A stretch of DNA of 28,228 nucleotides from a virus, in IMG/VR virus record IMGVR_UViG_3300046000_007674, positions 1-28,228 of that record. One strand, written 5' to 3'. A program made the translations under genes and the position numbers. Shown here one piece after another: positions 14,726-22,452 of the stretch; position 1 is the stretch's first letter, and each line of letters begins with the position of its first letter. The notes below the pieces were generated by a model, which was given only the letters and a program-made list of their open reading frames with translations, was not told where the DNA came from and ran no database searches.

Positions 14726-15997
14726 TTATTGATATCCACTACCACTGCCAATGCCGCCACCGGCATCACCGCTTCCTTCTCCACTACTATCTCCACTGTT
14801 AGTATCACCTGCTATACCAAAATCGCCGGATTCTCCGGGATCGGTCCATCCGCCGCCGTCTTTATCTAAACTCGGAGGCTCCCCTGGTGGAATAGTTGTA
14901 CCAACTATTGCTTTTATTGCAGGGGTAGTCAATGCAGGATTTATTGTTCCAACAACACTTGATATTACAGGTGCCACTGTTGTGCTAGTATATATAGGAT
15001 AATATGTTTTACTATTAGTTGGTCCCGGTACTGCATTATAGATAGGTACAGTTAACGATAGATAACTTTTAGGAAACATCTTTTTAACATTCAACAAGTC
15101 AGCTAGTGTTACTAATCCATCTGTGTTGCAATTTAATGCTACTAATATCGTGGCCAAGTCTACCCCCGCAATTACTAAAAAGGCTGAATAAACTTTTTGT
15201 TGTTGATCTTTGGATACATTAGTATTATTTGCTATTTGGTTTATCTCATCACTCGTCAACCCAGTAGATAATAATGCCACGGCTAATGATGGGGTCAATG
15301 CATTGTATTTTTTAAGAGTTGCTAATAGATTAGAAGGATAGCCAAATGTCCATATTGTGGATAAATCTAATGCTTTGCCTAAATTGATTAAATCTGTACC
15401 AAATACACCAGTAGATAAACTTATACCAGTAACATCAGCGGTGATTAAATCATTCATGTTACTGTATGTACCGTCTAAGAACGTCAATGAATTATACATT
15501 GCTGTAATTGATTGATTGGAATACTCAATAAATGATCCAGCACTAATGAATGTTCCTACAAAGTCGTTATACATTCCGCTAAGTGCTAGGGTGTTGTTAT
15601 AATTAAATTCAGAATATGCTTGCAGTGGAAATATTCTGATATAGCCATAACTGGCATTTTCACCAGTATAAGCTATGTTATAACTTTGACTTTGCACATA
15701 GTTAGGAGGAATGCTATTACCTAATGCAGGAATAGTTGAACTGCCCATTGCTTTAAGATTATTATAAGTTGTTAAACTTAAGTCACCTGCATTATATCTA
15801 ACCCAACCTTCTCGTATGGCGTTTGTTGCATTGTTTAATATGGTAGTTGATATTATAGTACCGTAAGTGTAACTACTGACACTAGTACTAGAACCAACTA
15901 TATTAGCAGTAGGTTGATTAATCCAAAAGCCTTTGCCCTGGAGTAAACCACTCATTACATTAACACCTAACGGGCTTTGTTTTCCTGTATTGCTCAT
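14726..15997 (-). CDS. Probable virion structural protein with Gly-rich tail
   Basis: With start ATG 15995-15997, one base after the PAAR stop codon, this is a 423-aa protein beginning 'MSNTGKQSPLGVNV'. Low charge and high Ser/Thr/Asn/Ala content suggest a particle protein. A central 'LVALNCNTDGLVTLADLL' resembles a dockerin-like or EF-hand-like Asp/Asn loop, but this is weak. The last 40 residues are a disordered Gly/Ser/Asp stretch. Position between PAAR and another structural protein suggests the baseplate or tail tip. I cannot assign a T4 gene number. Confidence 0.55.
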   Translation of the reverse strand: MSNTGKQSPLGVNVMSGLLQGKGFWINQPTANIVGSSTSVSSYTYGTIISTTILNNATNAIREGWVRYNAGDLSLTTYNNLKAMGSSTIPALGNSIPPNYVQSQSYNIAYTGENASYGYIRIFPLQAYSEFNYNNTLALSGMYNDFVGTFISAGSFIEYSNQSITAMYNSLTFLDGTYSNMNDLITADVTGISLSTGVFGTDLINLGKALDLSTIWTFGYPSNLLATLKKYNALTPSLAVALLSTGLTSDEINQIANNTNVSKDQQQKVYSAFLVIAGVDLATILVALNCNTDGLVTLADLLNVKKMFPKSYLSLTVPIYNAVPGPTNSKTYYPIYTSTTVAPVISSVVGTINPALTTPAIKAIVGTTIPPGEPPSLDKDGGGWTDPGESGDFGIAGDTNSGDSSGEGSGDAGGGIGSGSGYQ

Positions 15998-15998
15998 G

Positions 15999-16283
15999 TT
16001 ATGGTACAAATATATCAGGACTACCTTGAACGATACTATGACCGCAAGTATTGCCTGAGCCTATTCTTAATACAGGATCTCCTTCTGCAAAAACAGTAGG
16101 GCTTCCTTGAGTTGTAGTAGGTGCTTGATGAGGTGGATGCGCGCGGCGCTGCCATGGTGCATGCGGAGTAATACTGCTTACATGCAATCCAACGGCTATT
16201 CCATTAGCAAATACCGTGGCAGCACCGCGAATAATTGTTCCGCCTGTTTGATTTGCGTCACCCTTTCTACTCAATGCTGCCAT
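15999..16283 (-). CDS. PAAR-motif tail spike tip protein
   Basis: With start ATG 16281-16283 (the in-frame TTG at 16298 is less likely) this is a 94-aa PAAR-like protein. The pattern 'MAALSRKGDANQTGG', then 'GAATVFANGIAVGLHVSSITPH', and later 'GSPTVFAEGDPVLRIGSGNTCGHSI' is the repeated 'V.anG..v...gs..tcGh' form of PAAR proteins, with His and Cys residues that bind a single metal at the apex. In T4-like phages this protein (gp5.4 type) sharpens the central spike that pierces the outer membrane. It starts one base after the previous stop codon. Confidence 0.8.
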   Translation of the reverse strand: MAALSRKGDANQTGGTIIRGAATVFANGIAVGLHVSSITPHAPWQRRAHPPHQAPTTTQGSPTVFAEGDPVLRIGSGNTCGHSIVQGSPDIFVP

Positions 16284-16284
16284 T

Positions 16285-16578
16285 TTACCCCAGTACAATT
16301 CTCTTATCTGGTAACTTAATCCCAGTTGTTGCTTCTATATATTTATCCTTGATGCTATCATCAGTATTAGCATAAAAAGCAATCGCACTAGTATTTAGCG
16401 TTACATTTCCGTGTGATTCTGCGGTAAACATACTGGGGATCATCTGCATTCCCTGTTGACTAGGTGCGATTGATACAGGATCTGTTACTATGATATTATC
16501 CCGAGTTATCGTAATAACTTTAGTGATTATTTCTTCTCCGCTATTCATTTTTATGGTATAAATTTTACCTGCTTCCAT
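16285..16578 (-). CDS. Conserved phage hypothetical protein, small beta-rich
   Basis: This 97-aa protein starts 'MEAGKIYTIKMNSGEEIITKV' and continues with alternating strands ('NIIVTDPVSIAP') and a conserved-looking end ('YIEATTGIKLP'). The shape recalls Sm/SH3-like small barrels, but no function can be assigned. Its ATG overlaps the glutaredoxin stop (TAATG), so the two are coupled. A GATAAATA box inside the gene at 16340-16347 (minus) might drive the PAAR and virion genes downstream. Confidence 0.55.
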   Translation of the reverse strand: MEAGKIYTIKMNSGEEIITKVITITRDNIIVTDPVSIAPSQQGMQMIPSMFTAESHGNVTLNTSAIAFYANTDDSIKDKYIEATTGIKLPDKRIVLG

Positions 16579-16808
16579 TAGATACTTTCTGTTAATTTTT
16601 TTCTGAGTTCAGTAAACCCACCCACCAATTCTCCGTCTAGGAAAATTTGTGGAACTGTGCGGGCATTTGGTACTGCCTCTAGTAATTCTTCTTTTGTATA
16701 ACCGTCGCCGATTTTCTTTTCTTCAAACCGTATCCCTTTGCTCTTTAGCAAGGCTATTGCTTGATCACAATAAGTACAGTGGTAGCGGGACCAAATAACT
16801 GCTTTCAT
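16578..16808 (-). CDS. grx: Glutaredoxin, electron donor for ribonucleotide reductase
   Basis: This 76-aa protein is a small glutaredoxin. The redox pair is C11/C14 in 'RYHCTYCDQ', the cis-proline motif is 'TVP' (51-53), and 'GG' at 63-64 forms the glutathione-binding turn before a C-terminal helix. It would reduce the C-terminal cysteines of NrdA after each turnover using host glutathione or thioredoxin reductase. It directly follows nrdB by 11 bases, as expected for a phage nrd operon. The length is typical of phage glutaredoxins and NrdH-like proteins. Confidence 0.9.
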   Translation of the reverse strand: MKAVIWSRYHCTYCDQAIALLKSKGIRFEEKKIGDGYTKEELLEAVPNARTVPQIFLDGELVGGFTELRKKLTESI

Positions 16809-16819
16809 TCTATTTCCTT

Positions 16820-17920
16820 TTATAAATTTGGTAGTTGATCGTAATCTAGCTGGTCGCTCATAACACCAAGGACATAGTTTGTACTCTCGGTTTCTTGAAG
16901 CGCAGATTGCTTCTTACTAGTATCCACATGTTTAGTAAACCAGGGAATAGGAGTACTTCTTGGAGCATTGCCTTGATACTTAATACCAATTTCTTTCAAC
17001 GCTCCTACTGCGGTGTAATCAACAAAGTCTTTTAATACATTAGCATTCAGCCCAATAACCGGGCCTTTGTTAAACAAGTAATCTGCCCAGGCTTTTTCTT
17101 CACGGATTACATCCATGTACAATTGCTGAACTTCCCCTTCGCATTGTTGCTTAATATTAGCAAAACGGGTATCTTCTTTGATTACTTGATTAATAATGTA
17201 GGCAGTCCAGCCTTTATGTAGAAGTTCATCTTGGAGAATTAAACTGATAATATTGCCATTACCAATAAAGATTTTGTTCTCAACCATTGCTAAACTTGTA
17301 GCAAATGATACCATAAATCGGAATGCTTCCAAAGCGTATGAAGCATGTAAAGCCATCCAAATTGCTCTTATATGTTCAGATTCTTCTACGGGTTGACCCA
17401 ACTCTTTAGCACAGTTAATTCTGTGTAGGTCATCGTAATACTTTCCAACACTGCTGGCCATATCAATGATTTGTTGTGTATCATGTATAGTATTAAATAT
17501 ATCTTTTGGCACAGAATAAATGTTACGAATAATGTGACTGTAACTCTTACTATGAACATTAGTTTCAAAGAAGGTCCAGTTGTATATTAGAGCTTCTAGT
17601 TCAGGCAAACTGACTACTGGCATGAATACTTGACTTGGGGCTCGTCCTTGTAAACTATCTAATGCTGTTTGTCTTAGTAAGTTGCTAGTAAATATATGCT
17701 TCACTGCATCACTAGCATCTTTGAAGTCATTGGCATCTTTAGTTAAGCTGATTTCTTCAGGTTGCCAAAAGAACCCACGTGCTGTTTCTTCAAACTTAGC
17801 AATCTTTGGATACTTTACTTCCTCAAAGCGTTGAATTGTGACAGGACCTGCAGGGTCCAGAAACATCTTACGATTTAGATAATCTGATTGTTTTGATAAG
17901 TCATATTGGTGTTTACTCAT
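16820..17920 (-). CDS. nrdB: Ribonucleotide reductase class Ia small subunit
   Basis: Starting at ATG 17918-17920, which overlaps the nrdA stop (ATGA), this 366-aa protein is the di-iron, radical-bearing subunit. Ligands are D62 in 'PEEISLTKD', E119 and H123 in 'FETNVHSKSY', E198 in 'ALEAFRF', and E232/H235 in 'DELLH'. Tyr127 matches the radical tyrosine Y122 of E. coli. The ligand pair reads ExxxH instead of the ExxH of E. coli and T4 (ETIHSRSY), an unusual one-residue insertion. 'LDSLQGRAP' and 'HIIRNI' are otherwise typical. The C-terminal tail should dock to NrdA. Confidence 0.93.
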   Translation of the reverse strand: MSKHQYDLSKQSDYLNRKMFLDPAGPVTIQRFEEVKYPKIAKFEETARGFFWQPEEISLTKDANDFKDASDAVKHIFTSNLLRQTALDSLQGRAPSQVFMPVVSLPELEALIYNWTFFETNVHSKSYSHIIRNIYSVPKDIFNTIHDTQQIIDMASSVGKYYDDLHRINCAKELGQPVEESEHIRAIWMALHASYALEAFRFMVSFATSLAMVENKIFIGNGNIISLILQDELLHKGWTAYIINQVIKEDTRFANIKQQCEGEVQQLYMDVIREEKAWADYLFNKGPVIGLNANVLKDFVDYTAVGALKEIGIKYQGNAPRSTPIPWFTKHVDTSKKQSALQETESTNYVLGVMSDQLDYDQLPNL

Positions 17921-19005
17921 AATGTACAGCTTTCGCAATTTTCTTCTTCATCAAAATCAATTGGTTCTAACATTGTTGGTGCTGTCTCATCATCGGCTTT
18001 ACTACCGGCTTTATTAAGAAGTGAATAATAGAAGGTCTTTAGACCATAATAATGACCTTGCATCAAGTTCTTTGCGATCAATGTAGTTGGTACTTTTCTG
18101 TCAGTGAAATGTTTTGGGTTGTAAAAGGTATTTACAGAAATAGCCTGATCAACATAAGCTGCTAATACCGCTGCTGTTTTCAGATAACCATCACAATCTT
18201 TTTGTTCCCACATCAATTGATATTTGTGCTTTAGTTTTTGATATTCCGGAACAACTTGAGTGAAACTTCCCGCTTTGCTTTCTTTTACTGATATCAAACT
18301 CATTGGCATTTCAATGCCGTTTGTGCTATTGATAACCACACTGCTTGATTCTACAGGAGCAATGGCCATTTGTGTAGCATTACGGACGCCATGTTCTTTC
18401 ATGTTTGTGCGTAGTGTTTCCCAATCTAATTCAGGAGCAAAGTTTGCTAGTTCATTAACACCTTTGGCACGTAGTTCCCAGGGAAAGGTACCTTGACCAT
18501 ATCGTGTTTGTGCGCTGTGTGTACACGGACCTCGTTCACGGGCAAGCTCTACTGAGGCTTCTGTTAAGTAAAAGGCTTGATGTTCCATCCAAGTTTTAAC
18601 TTCGGATAGCGCGTCCTTCTCTCCATACTTCAAACTACGCTTTGCATGCCAGTAAGCTAGATTAGTGACACCAATACCCAATGGGCGAATCTCATCATTG
18701 CTTAGTTTAGATTGAATTGAGAGAAAATCTTGATAATCAAGTATATTATTGAGACTACGATGCAGAATGCGGCAAGCACGGCGCATATCTTCTGGGTGTC
18801 TAAACGATCCCCAATTAATACTTCCAAGTGTGCATAAACTTATCCTGCCGGTGTCGTCATCTAATCTCTTAAACGACTTGTTGGGTAAAATCACCTCAGC
18901 ACAGTTATGCACTAAAATCTCGTTTGCGAAAAAGCATTCAGTTCCGGGAACTGTTATATCATACACATCAGTTGGATCTACCTTTATTTTTTTAATTTTA
19001 ATCAT
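17917..19005 (-). CDS. nrdA: C-terminal half: intein-C plus NrdA C-extein
   Basis: The 362-aa product begins with 34 residues of split-intein C-part, ending 'VYDITVPGTECFFANEILVHN', with the terminal Asn34 needed for cleavage. The C-extein begins at Cys35 (codon 18901-18903) as 'CAEVILP' and supplies the rest of the large subunit to the redox-active end 'CESCTL'. Protein trans-splicing with the product of 19982-21637 would rebuild a NrdA of about 772 residues, close to the 761 of E. coli. The ATG overlaps the stop of the endonuclease gene (ATGA), so translation is coupled. 'SLCTLGSIN' holds the cysteine matching C462 of E. coli. Confidence 0.92.
   Translation of the reverse strand: MIKIKKIKVDPTDVYDITVPGTECFFANEILVHNCAEVILPNKSFKRLDDDTGRISLCTLGSINWGSFRHPEDMRRACRILHRSLNNILDYQDFLSIQSKLSNDEIRPLGIGVTNLAYWHAKRSLKYGEKDALSEVKTWMEHQAFYLTEASVELARERGPCTHSAQTRYGQGTFPWELRAKGVNELANFAPELDWETLRTNMKEHGVRNATQMAIAPVESSSVVINSTNGIEMPMSLISVKESKAGSFTQVVPEYQKLKHKYQLMWEQKDCDGYLKTAAVLAAYVDQAISVNTFYNPKHFTDRKVPTTLIAKNLMQGHYYGLKTFYYSLLNKAGSKADDETAPTMLEPIDFDEEENCESCTL
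18904..19005 (-). other. Split intein, C-terminal fragment (34 residues)
   Basis: Block F/G of a class 1 intein: 'VYDITVPGTECFFANEI' followed by 'LVHN' and then Cys+1. It carries no endonuclease domain. Together with the 107-residue N-part it makes a mini-intein of about 141 residues, similar in organisation to the NrdA split inteins of 'fractured genes' described from marine metagenomes (Dassa et al. 2009). Confidence 0.9.
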
Positions 19006-19949
19006 ACTTTAATCTTTCCTTTTACAAAATCTGAATGCTCTTTACAAAATTCTTTTTCATTTGTTACTCTGATATTAGTTATTCCGTTGTTATACCAACG
19101 ATGTTTTGCTGAATGAGCCGACGCAATCTTTCGTTGTTCTTCACTTCTATGATAAGGAGAATATTTAATGTCAAGATTCATATTTATATTTGTCTCAATG
19201 ATTAAGTTTTCCAATGATCCAAATTTATTACCAATCCACACTAAAGAAATTTTCTTAAATTCAGTAAATTCTGTTTTCATATTATCCCCTAATAAATTTA
19301 ATTTAAGATATCCTTGTTGGCATGATTCTGAAACACATTTCCACATTCTCTCTCTTCGGTCTTGCGTTAATTCTTTATAGTTATTATTAGCAGAGCCTTT
19401 TTGAGATTTTCTTTTTTCTGGCATAGTATTAGAAGGTAATCCTTTGCTATGATGTATCCATTCTCCGGATAATACCTTAGGATGATCAACTGAAACAGAC
19501 CCTAGCTTTTCTCTAGTAATAGCGTCAACTGCGGGCATCTTTCCTGTTCTTGCTTTACTAATACATTCGATGCCAAGTATTCTCAGATGATCCATTTCTT
19601 TAAGAAACTTTATATCAACATCCGATAGATTAATCTGTCGTTTATGATTACCTGTTGCTTTTACAAAAAAGAATTGCAGTGCAGAACCAGATGAGTATTC
19701 ATAACGAGTTCCTTTATAAATCTCATACAAATAGTAGTGAGCCATTAAGTGTTCGGAGAAAGTCAATAAAATTAGATTTTCTTCACCATCGGGATTACCG
19801 TCTAGATGACCCGCAGGGCCTGTTCTCTTTCTGTTCTTGTATAAGAAATCAGGAACAATGTGGTGACGCTCGTAATAGGTTCCTTGATATTTCATTCTGT
19901 TTTCTTTTCTTGCGTTGTCCATTAATTTTTTGTAAAGTTCTTTGTACAT
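19002..19949 (-). CDS. HNH homing endonuclease between the two nrdA halves
   Basis: This 315-aa protein has an N-terminal HNH nuclease domain: 'YERHHIVPDF' (H29, H30), 'GEENLILLTFSEHLMAHYYL' (N58, H67, H71). A middle part ('DHPKVLSGEWIHHSKG') and a C-terminal 'HRWYNNGITNIRV' resemble DNA-binding repeats of phage HNH homing enzymes. It would cut nrdA alleles that lack the insertion and so spread the split gene. It is a free-standing gene, not part of the intein protein. A late-promoter-like box and a hairpin covering its start codon lie just upstream. Its stop overlaps the start of nrdA-C. Confidence 0.85.
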   Translation of the reverse strand: MYKELYKKLMDNARKENRMKYQGTYYERHHIVPDFLYKNRKRTGPAGHLDGNPDGEENLILLTFSEHLMAHYYLYEIYKGTRYEYSSGSALQFFFVKATGNHKRQINLSDVDIKFLKEMDHLRILGIECISKARTGKMPAVDAITREKLGSVSVDHPKVLSGEWIHHSKGLPSNTMPEKRKSQKGSANNNYKELTQDRRERMWKCVSESCQQGYLKLNLLGDNMKTEFTEFKKISLVWIGNKFGSLENLIIETNINMNLDIKYSPYHRSEEQRKIASAHSAKHRWYNNGITNIRVTNEKEFCKEHSDFVKGKIKV

Positions 19950-19973
19950 ATGATTTCCTCATATGTATTTATG
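19947..19973 (-). promoter_or_regulatory. Late promoter-like box and ribosome-site hairpin of the endonuclease gene
   Basis: On the minus strand CATAAATA (19966-19973) is one base from TATAAATA. Directly after it CATATGA (19959-19965) and TCATATG (19947-19953) form a perfect 7-base stem with loop GGAAA. The stem contains the start codon and the loop part of the ribosome site GAGGAAA. T4 spacing puts the late start near 19960, inside the 5' arm, so a late transcript could not form the stem while a longer one could. Confidence 0.6.
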
Positions 19974-19981
19974 CCTGGTAA

Positions 19982-21637
19982 TCACATTTCAACACATAAC
20001 TCGTCAGTTTCTATCAATTCATCCGCCCTTACATAGCCTCTATTTTTAGTAAAAATACGGTGAGCAGGTGTGCATACAATCACATTGTTATTTTCATCTT
20101 GAATTTCAATTAATTCAGTGACGGTAGCAGTCTGTGCTGCTGCTGAAACAGGCATCCAAGTGACTCGGTCTTTTTTAATATCATAGCTTTTAACCAACGC
20201 ATCACTGAATCTACCTAATTCATACTGTTCAACAAAATCTTGTAATTTTAGTGTTAGTTCAATTTTGTTTGTTCTAATTTGAATTTTAGTATCACCTGTC
20301 AGACAAAGATTGGACTGATAGATTGGGTGTACTTTAGGATCAAACGGACCTTGATTTTGTACATTATCAGTGTACATCAAATAGATGCGACCGGTGTCAG
20401 TACGTTCTTTTAAGATGCCGCCTTTAAAAACTTCTTCGGCAGAAATTATTTTCTTACGCAAGTCTTTCCGGGTTTCGTATTTCACATAGAGTTCTTCAAA
20501 GAGTGAAATATCACTGTAAAATGCTTCATACAAGTCAGGGACTTCATTAGGATCAAAAAATGTAATGTTTTCTTTGTTTTTAAATCTTCTCCAGAAGAAA
20601 GCACTTAATACTACAGCATAGTCTAGGTGTCTGACACGATTTTCTTCTGTTCCTTGATTATTCTTCAACACAATAAGATCATCAAACTGGTAATGCCAGA
20701 TTGGAAAATACACAGTACATGAGGCGTTGCGGATCCCACCCTGCGAACATGAACGCAGATCGCCAAACCACTTCTTTAAAAATGGTATCATACCTGTATG
20801 CATAATCTCACCCCCGCGAATGGGTGAACCAAGTGGTCGTAGCCTACCAATCTCTAGTCCAATTCCAGCACGTTTACTAGCATATTTGGCCATCATCTCA
20901 CCAGAAGCGAAAATACTATCCAAGTCATCATCACTCCGAATAAGTACGCACGAACTGAATTGCTTAGTAGGGGTACCGAGACCAGCAAGGACAGGAGTAG
21001 CAAGGGTAAATAGCCCATCACTTGCTGCATTGTAGTATTCCTTTATATAACGCATTCTAGCATTATTCGGTTCTTCACTGTGGAACACTGTTGCTGCCGC
21101 AACCATATATCTAACTTGCGGAGTTTCATATATTTCCTTCGTTGAACGATTCTTTACCAGATACTTTTCAATCAATTGTTCAATGGCGGCATAACTATAT
21201 GTCTCATCCTTAGAATGATCTATCAAATCATCCATCTTATTCCAATCTTCTTCACTATACCATTCTAGTAATTCACTAGTATATAATCCAGTTGCTACAT
21301 TTCTTTTAACAATATCGTAGAGATGAGGAACCTCATATTGACCATAAACGTCTTTCCTGAGCATACTCATACGTTGCTTACCGGCTACATATTGATAGTT
21401 TGTGTGCCCAATATCTATATTTGATTCTACGTCAATCAAATCAACTATTGCTCTAAGTGTTATGTTATCTATTTGACTTGTGGTAATACCATCATAAAAA
21501 TGTAGTTGAGATTTAATCTCAATCATACTTGGGCTTACATCTGCTATTCCATTACATACTTTTGCAACTTGTGCTTGCCATTTTTCAAGCATTATCGGCT
21601 CTTTTTTACCACTGCGTTTAATAACGTTTATACCCAT
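19982..21637 (-). CDS. nrdA: N-terminal half: NrdA N-extein plus intein-N
   Basis: The 551-aa product has 444 residues of ribonucleotide reductase large subunit and 107 of intein. The N-terminus 'MGINVIKRSGKKEP' is the start of an ATP-cone; 'QFSSCVLI' holds the cysteine matching C225 of E. coli; 'SKRAGIGLEIG' and 'GGIRNASCTVYFP' are active-site and barrel segments. The N-extein stops at 'IYQSNL', and Cys445 begins the intein, which has 'CLTGDTK' and the conserved block B 'CTPAHRIF'. This half alone lacks the radical cysteine and must be spliced to the half encoded at 17917-19005. AGGTGA lies just ahead of the ATG. Confidence 0.92.
   Translation of the reverse strand: MGINVIKRSGKKEPIMLEKWQAQVAKVCNGIADVSPSMIEIKSQLHFYDGITTSQIDNITLRAIVDLIDVESNIDIGHTNYQYVAGKQRMSMLRKDVYGQYEVPHLYDIVKRNVATGLYTSELLEWYSEEDWNKMDDLIDHSKDETYSYAAIEQLIEKYLVKNRSTKEIYETPQVRYMVAAATVFHSEEPNNARMRYIKEYYNAASDGLFTLATPVLAGLGTPTKQFSSCVLIRSDDDLDSIFASGEMMAKYASKRAGIGLEIGRLRPLGSPIRGGEIMHTGMIPFLKKWFGDLRSCSQGGIRNASCTVYFPIWHYQFDDLIVLKNNQGTEENRVRHLDYAVVLSAFFWRRFKNKENITFFDPNEVPDLYEAFYSDISLFEELYVKYETRKDLRKKIISAEEVFKGGILKERTDTGRIYLMYTDNVQNQGPFDPKVHPIYQSNLCLTGDTKIQIRTNKIELTLKLQDFVEQYELGRFSDALVKSYDIKKDRVTWMPVSAAAQTATVTELIEIQDENNNVIVCTPAHRIFTKNRGYVRADELIETDELCVEM
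19985..20305 (-). other. Split intein, N-terminal fragment (107 residues)
   Basis: Begins with Cys1 (codon 20303-20305) as 'CLTGDTKIQI' and ends 'ETDELCVEM'. Block A, the strand 'ALVKSYDIKKDRVTW' and block B 'CTPAHRIFTKNRGYVRADEL' are all recognisable, with Thr and His of the TxxH motif. No endonuclease domain is inserted. The break after this part is the usual natural split site of inteins. Confidence 0.9.
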
Positions 21638-21644
21638 ATTTCAC

Positions 21645-22085
21645 CTATTTTATTTTTTTAATAATTTCTGCTATATCTAACTTATTTGTGACTTTAAAAT
21701 CTTGTAGATTATTACTTATCACTGTATTAGGGTAGTAATTAAGTATGTATTTTGCGTGGTCCACTGTGACTAGTGCCAAATCTTCGCCTATGTCATTGTT
21801 AGCTAATACAAATTCTACGTTAGTGATGTTCATTAGTAGTAGAGTATAACACATTCCCAAGCCTCTTGCAATAGTACAGTAATTATTGTCTACCAAAAGT
21901 TCCCATGGCCCGGGCCAGTTGAGTAAATCATTTGGGTGGAGATAATGGTTAACCAGTGGTGCTTTTTGCCACCAATCATCTATTAATAGACAACTGGCTT
22001 TAACATCACTGTTTTCTAGGGATTTTCTTAAGTCGTGCCAATTCTTAAGTCTTGCTTCGTAGTTTAATTGAAATGAATTAGTCAC
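21645..22085 (-). CDS. Conserved phage hypothetical protein
   Basis: This 146-aa protein uses GTG as start codon (22083-22085). It begins with a helix of aromatic and basic residues ('EARLKNWHDLRKSLEN') and contains 'CLLIDDWWQKAPLVNHYLHP' and 'WPGPWELL', which look strongly conserved, followed by 'CTIARGLGMCYTLLLM'. The pattern recalls a compact papain-like or transglutaminase-like fold (Cys then His/Asp), but this is only a suggestion. No function can be assigned. It ends 7 bases before the nrdA start. Confidence 0.5.
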   Translation of the reverse strand: MTNSFQLNYEARLKNWHDLRKSLENSDVKASCLLIDDWWQKAPLVNHYLHPNDLLNWPGPWELLVDNNYCTIARGLGMCYTLLLMNITNVEFVLANNDIGEDLALVTVDHAKYILNYYPNTVISNNLQDFKVTNKLDIAEIIKKIK

Positions 22086-22093
22086 ATTCTACT

Positions 22094-22114
22094 TATCATT
22101 TATTGATAATGATA
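22094..22114. other. Short inverted repeat between small genes
   Basis: TATCATT (22094-22100) and AATGATA (22108-22114) form a 7-base AT-rich stem with a 7-base loop in the 34-base gap. No T run follows on either strand, so termination is doubtful. Confidence 0.25.
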
Positions 22115-22119
22115 GAAAA

Positions 22120-22440
22120 TTAGACCCAGGGTAATGGTAAAACTACTACGGGAGGGTTGACTTGTAATTCTATTTGTGAAGCTAAGTCTAGTTCAACATT
22201 GACTTTATCGACTCCAGCTGTCCATATCCAACCCAACACTTGATCTTGAGTTAAGTCAGCATAAGGAGTAAAATCTGAACCACCTGCAAATGTAACTCTG
22301 GTCAATCCCTGAACGATTGCATAATAAGTATCGTCAGTTCCGGTACAGCTCCAGCCCACTTCTATCACTACGTCAGAGTAGCTGTCAAGTTGTAGTTGAG
22401 TAGCCATATTTTCAATTGTCCATGTGTATATATTTGCCAT
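22120..22440 (-). CDS. Small phage protein next to the tail fibre gene
   Basis: This 106-aa acidic, beta-rich protein begins 'MANIYTWTIENMATQLQLDSYSDVVIEVGW'. Strands with a 'TGTDDTYYA' turn and a Pro-rich end ('NPPVVVLPLPWV') suggest a small globular virion or assembly factor. It starts 13 bases after the large fibre gene, with AGGATT ahead of the ATG. I do not recognise a characterised family; proteins of this look occur beside fibre genes in T4-like phages, so tail-fibre attachment or assembly is a guess. Confidence 0.5.
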   Translation of the reverse strand: MANIYTWTIENMATQLQLDSYSDVVIEVGWSCTGTDDTYYAIVQGLTRVTFAGGSDFTPYADLTQDQVLGWIWTAGVDKVNVELDLASQIELQVNPPVVVLPLPWV

Positions 22441-22452
22441 CGTATAATCCTA

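Noticed and set aside
16284-16298. Upstream TTG start for the PAAR gene
   Set aside because: It overlaps the previous gene's end, whereas ATG 16283 lies one base after that stop codon and matches the family N-terminus.
18901-20305. Group I intron in nrdA
   Set aside because: The interruption is bounded by clear intein blocks (Cys1, TxxH, HN/Cys+1) and its coding frames carry splicing protein, not intron RNA structure.
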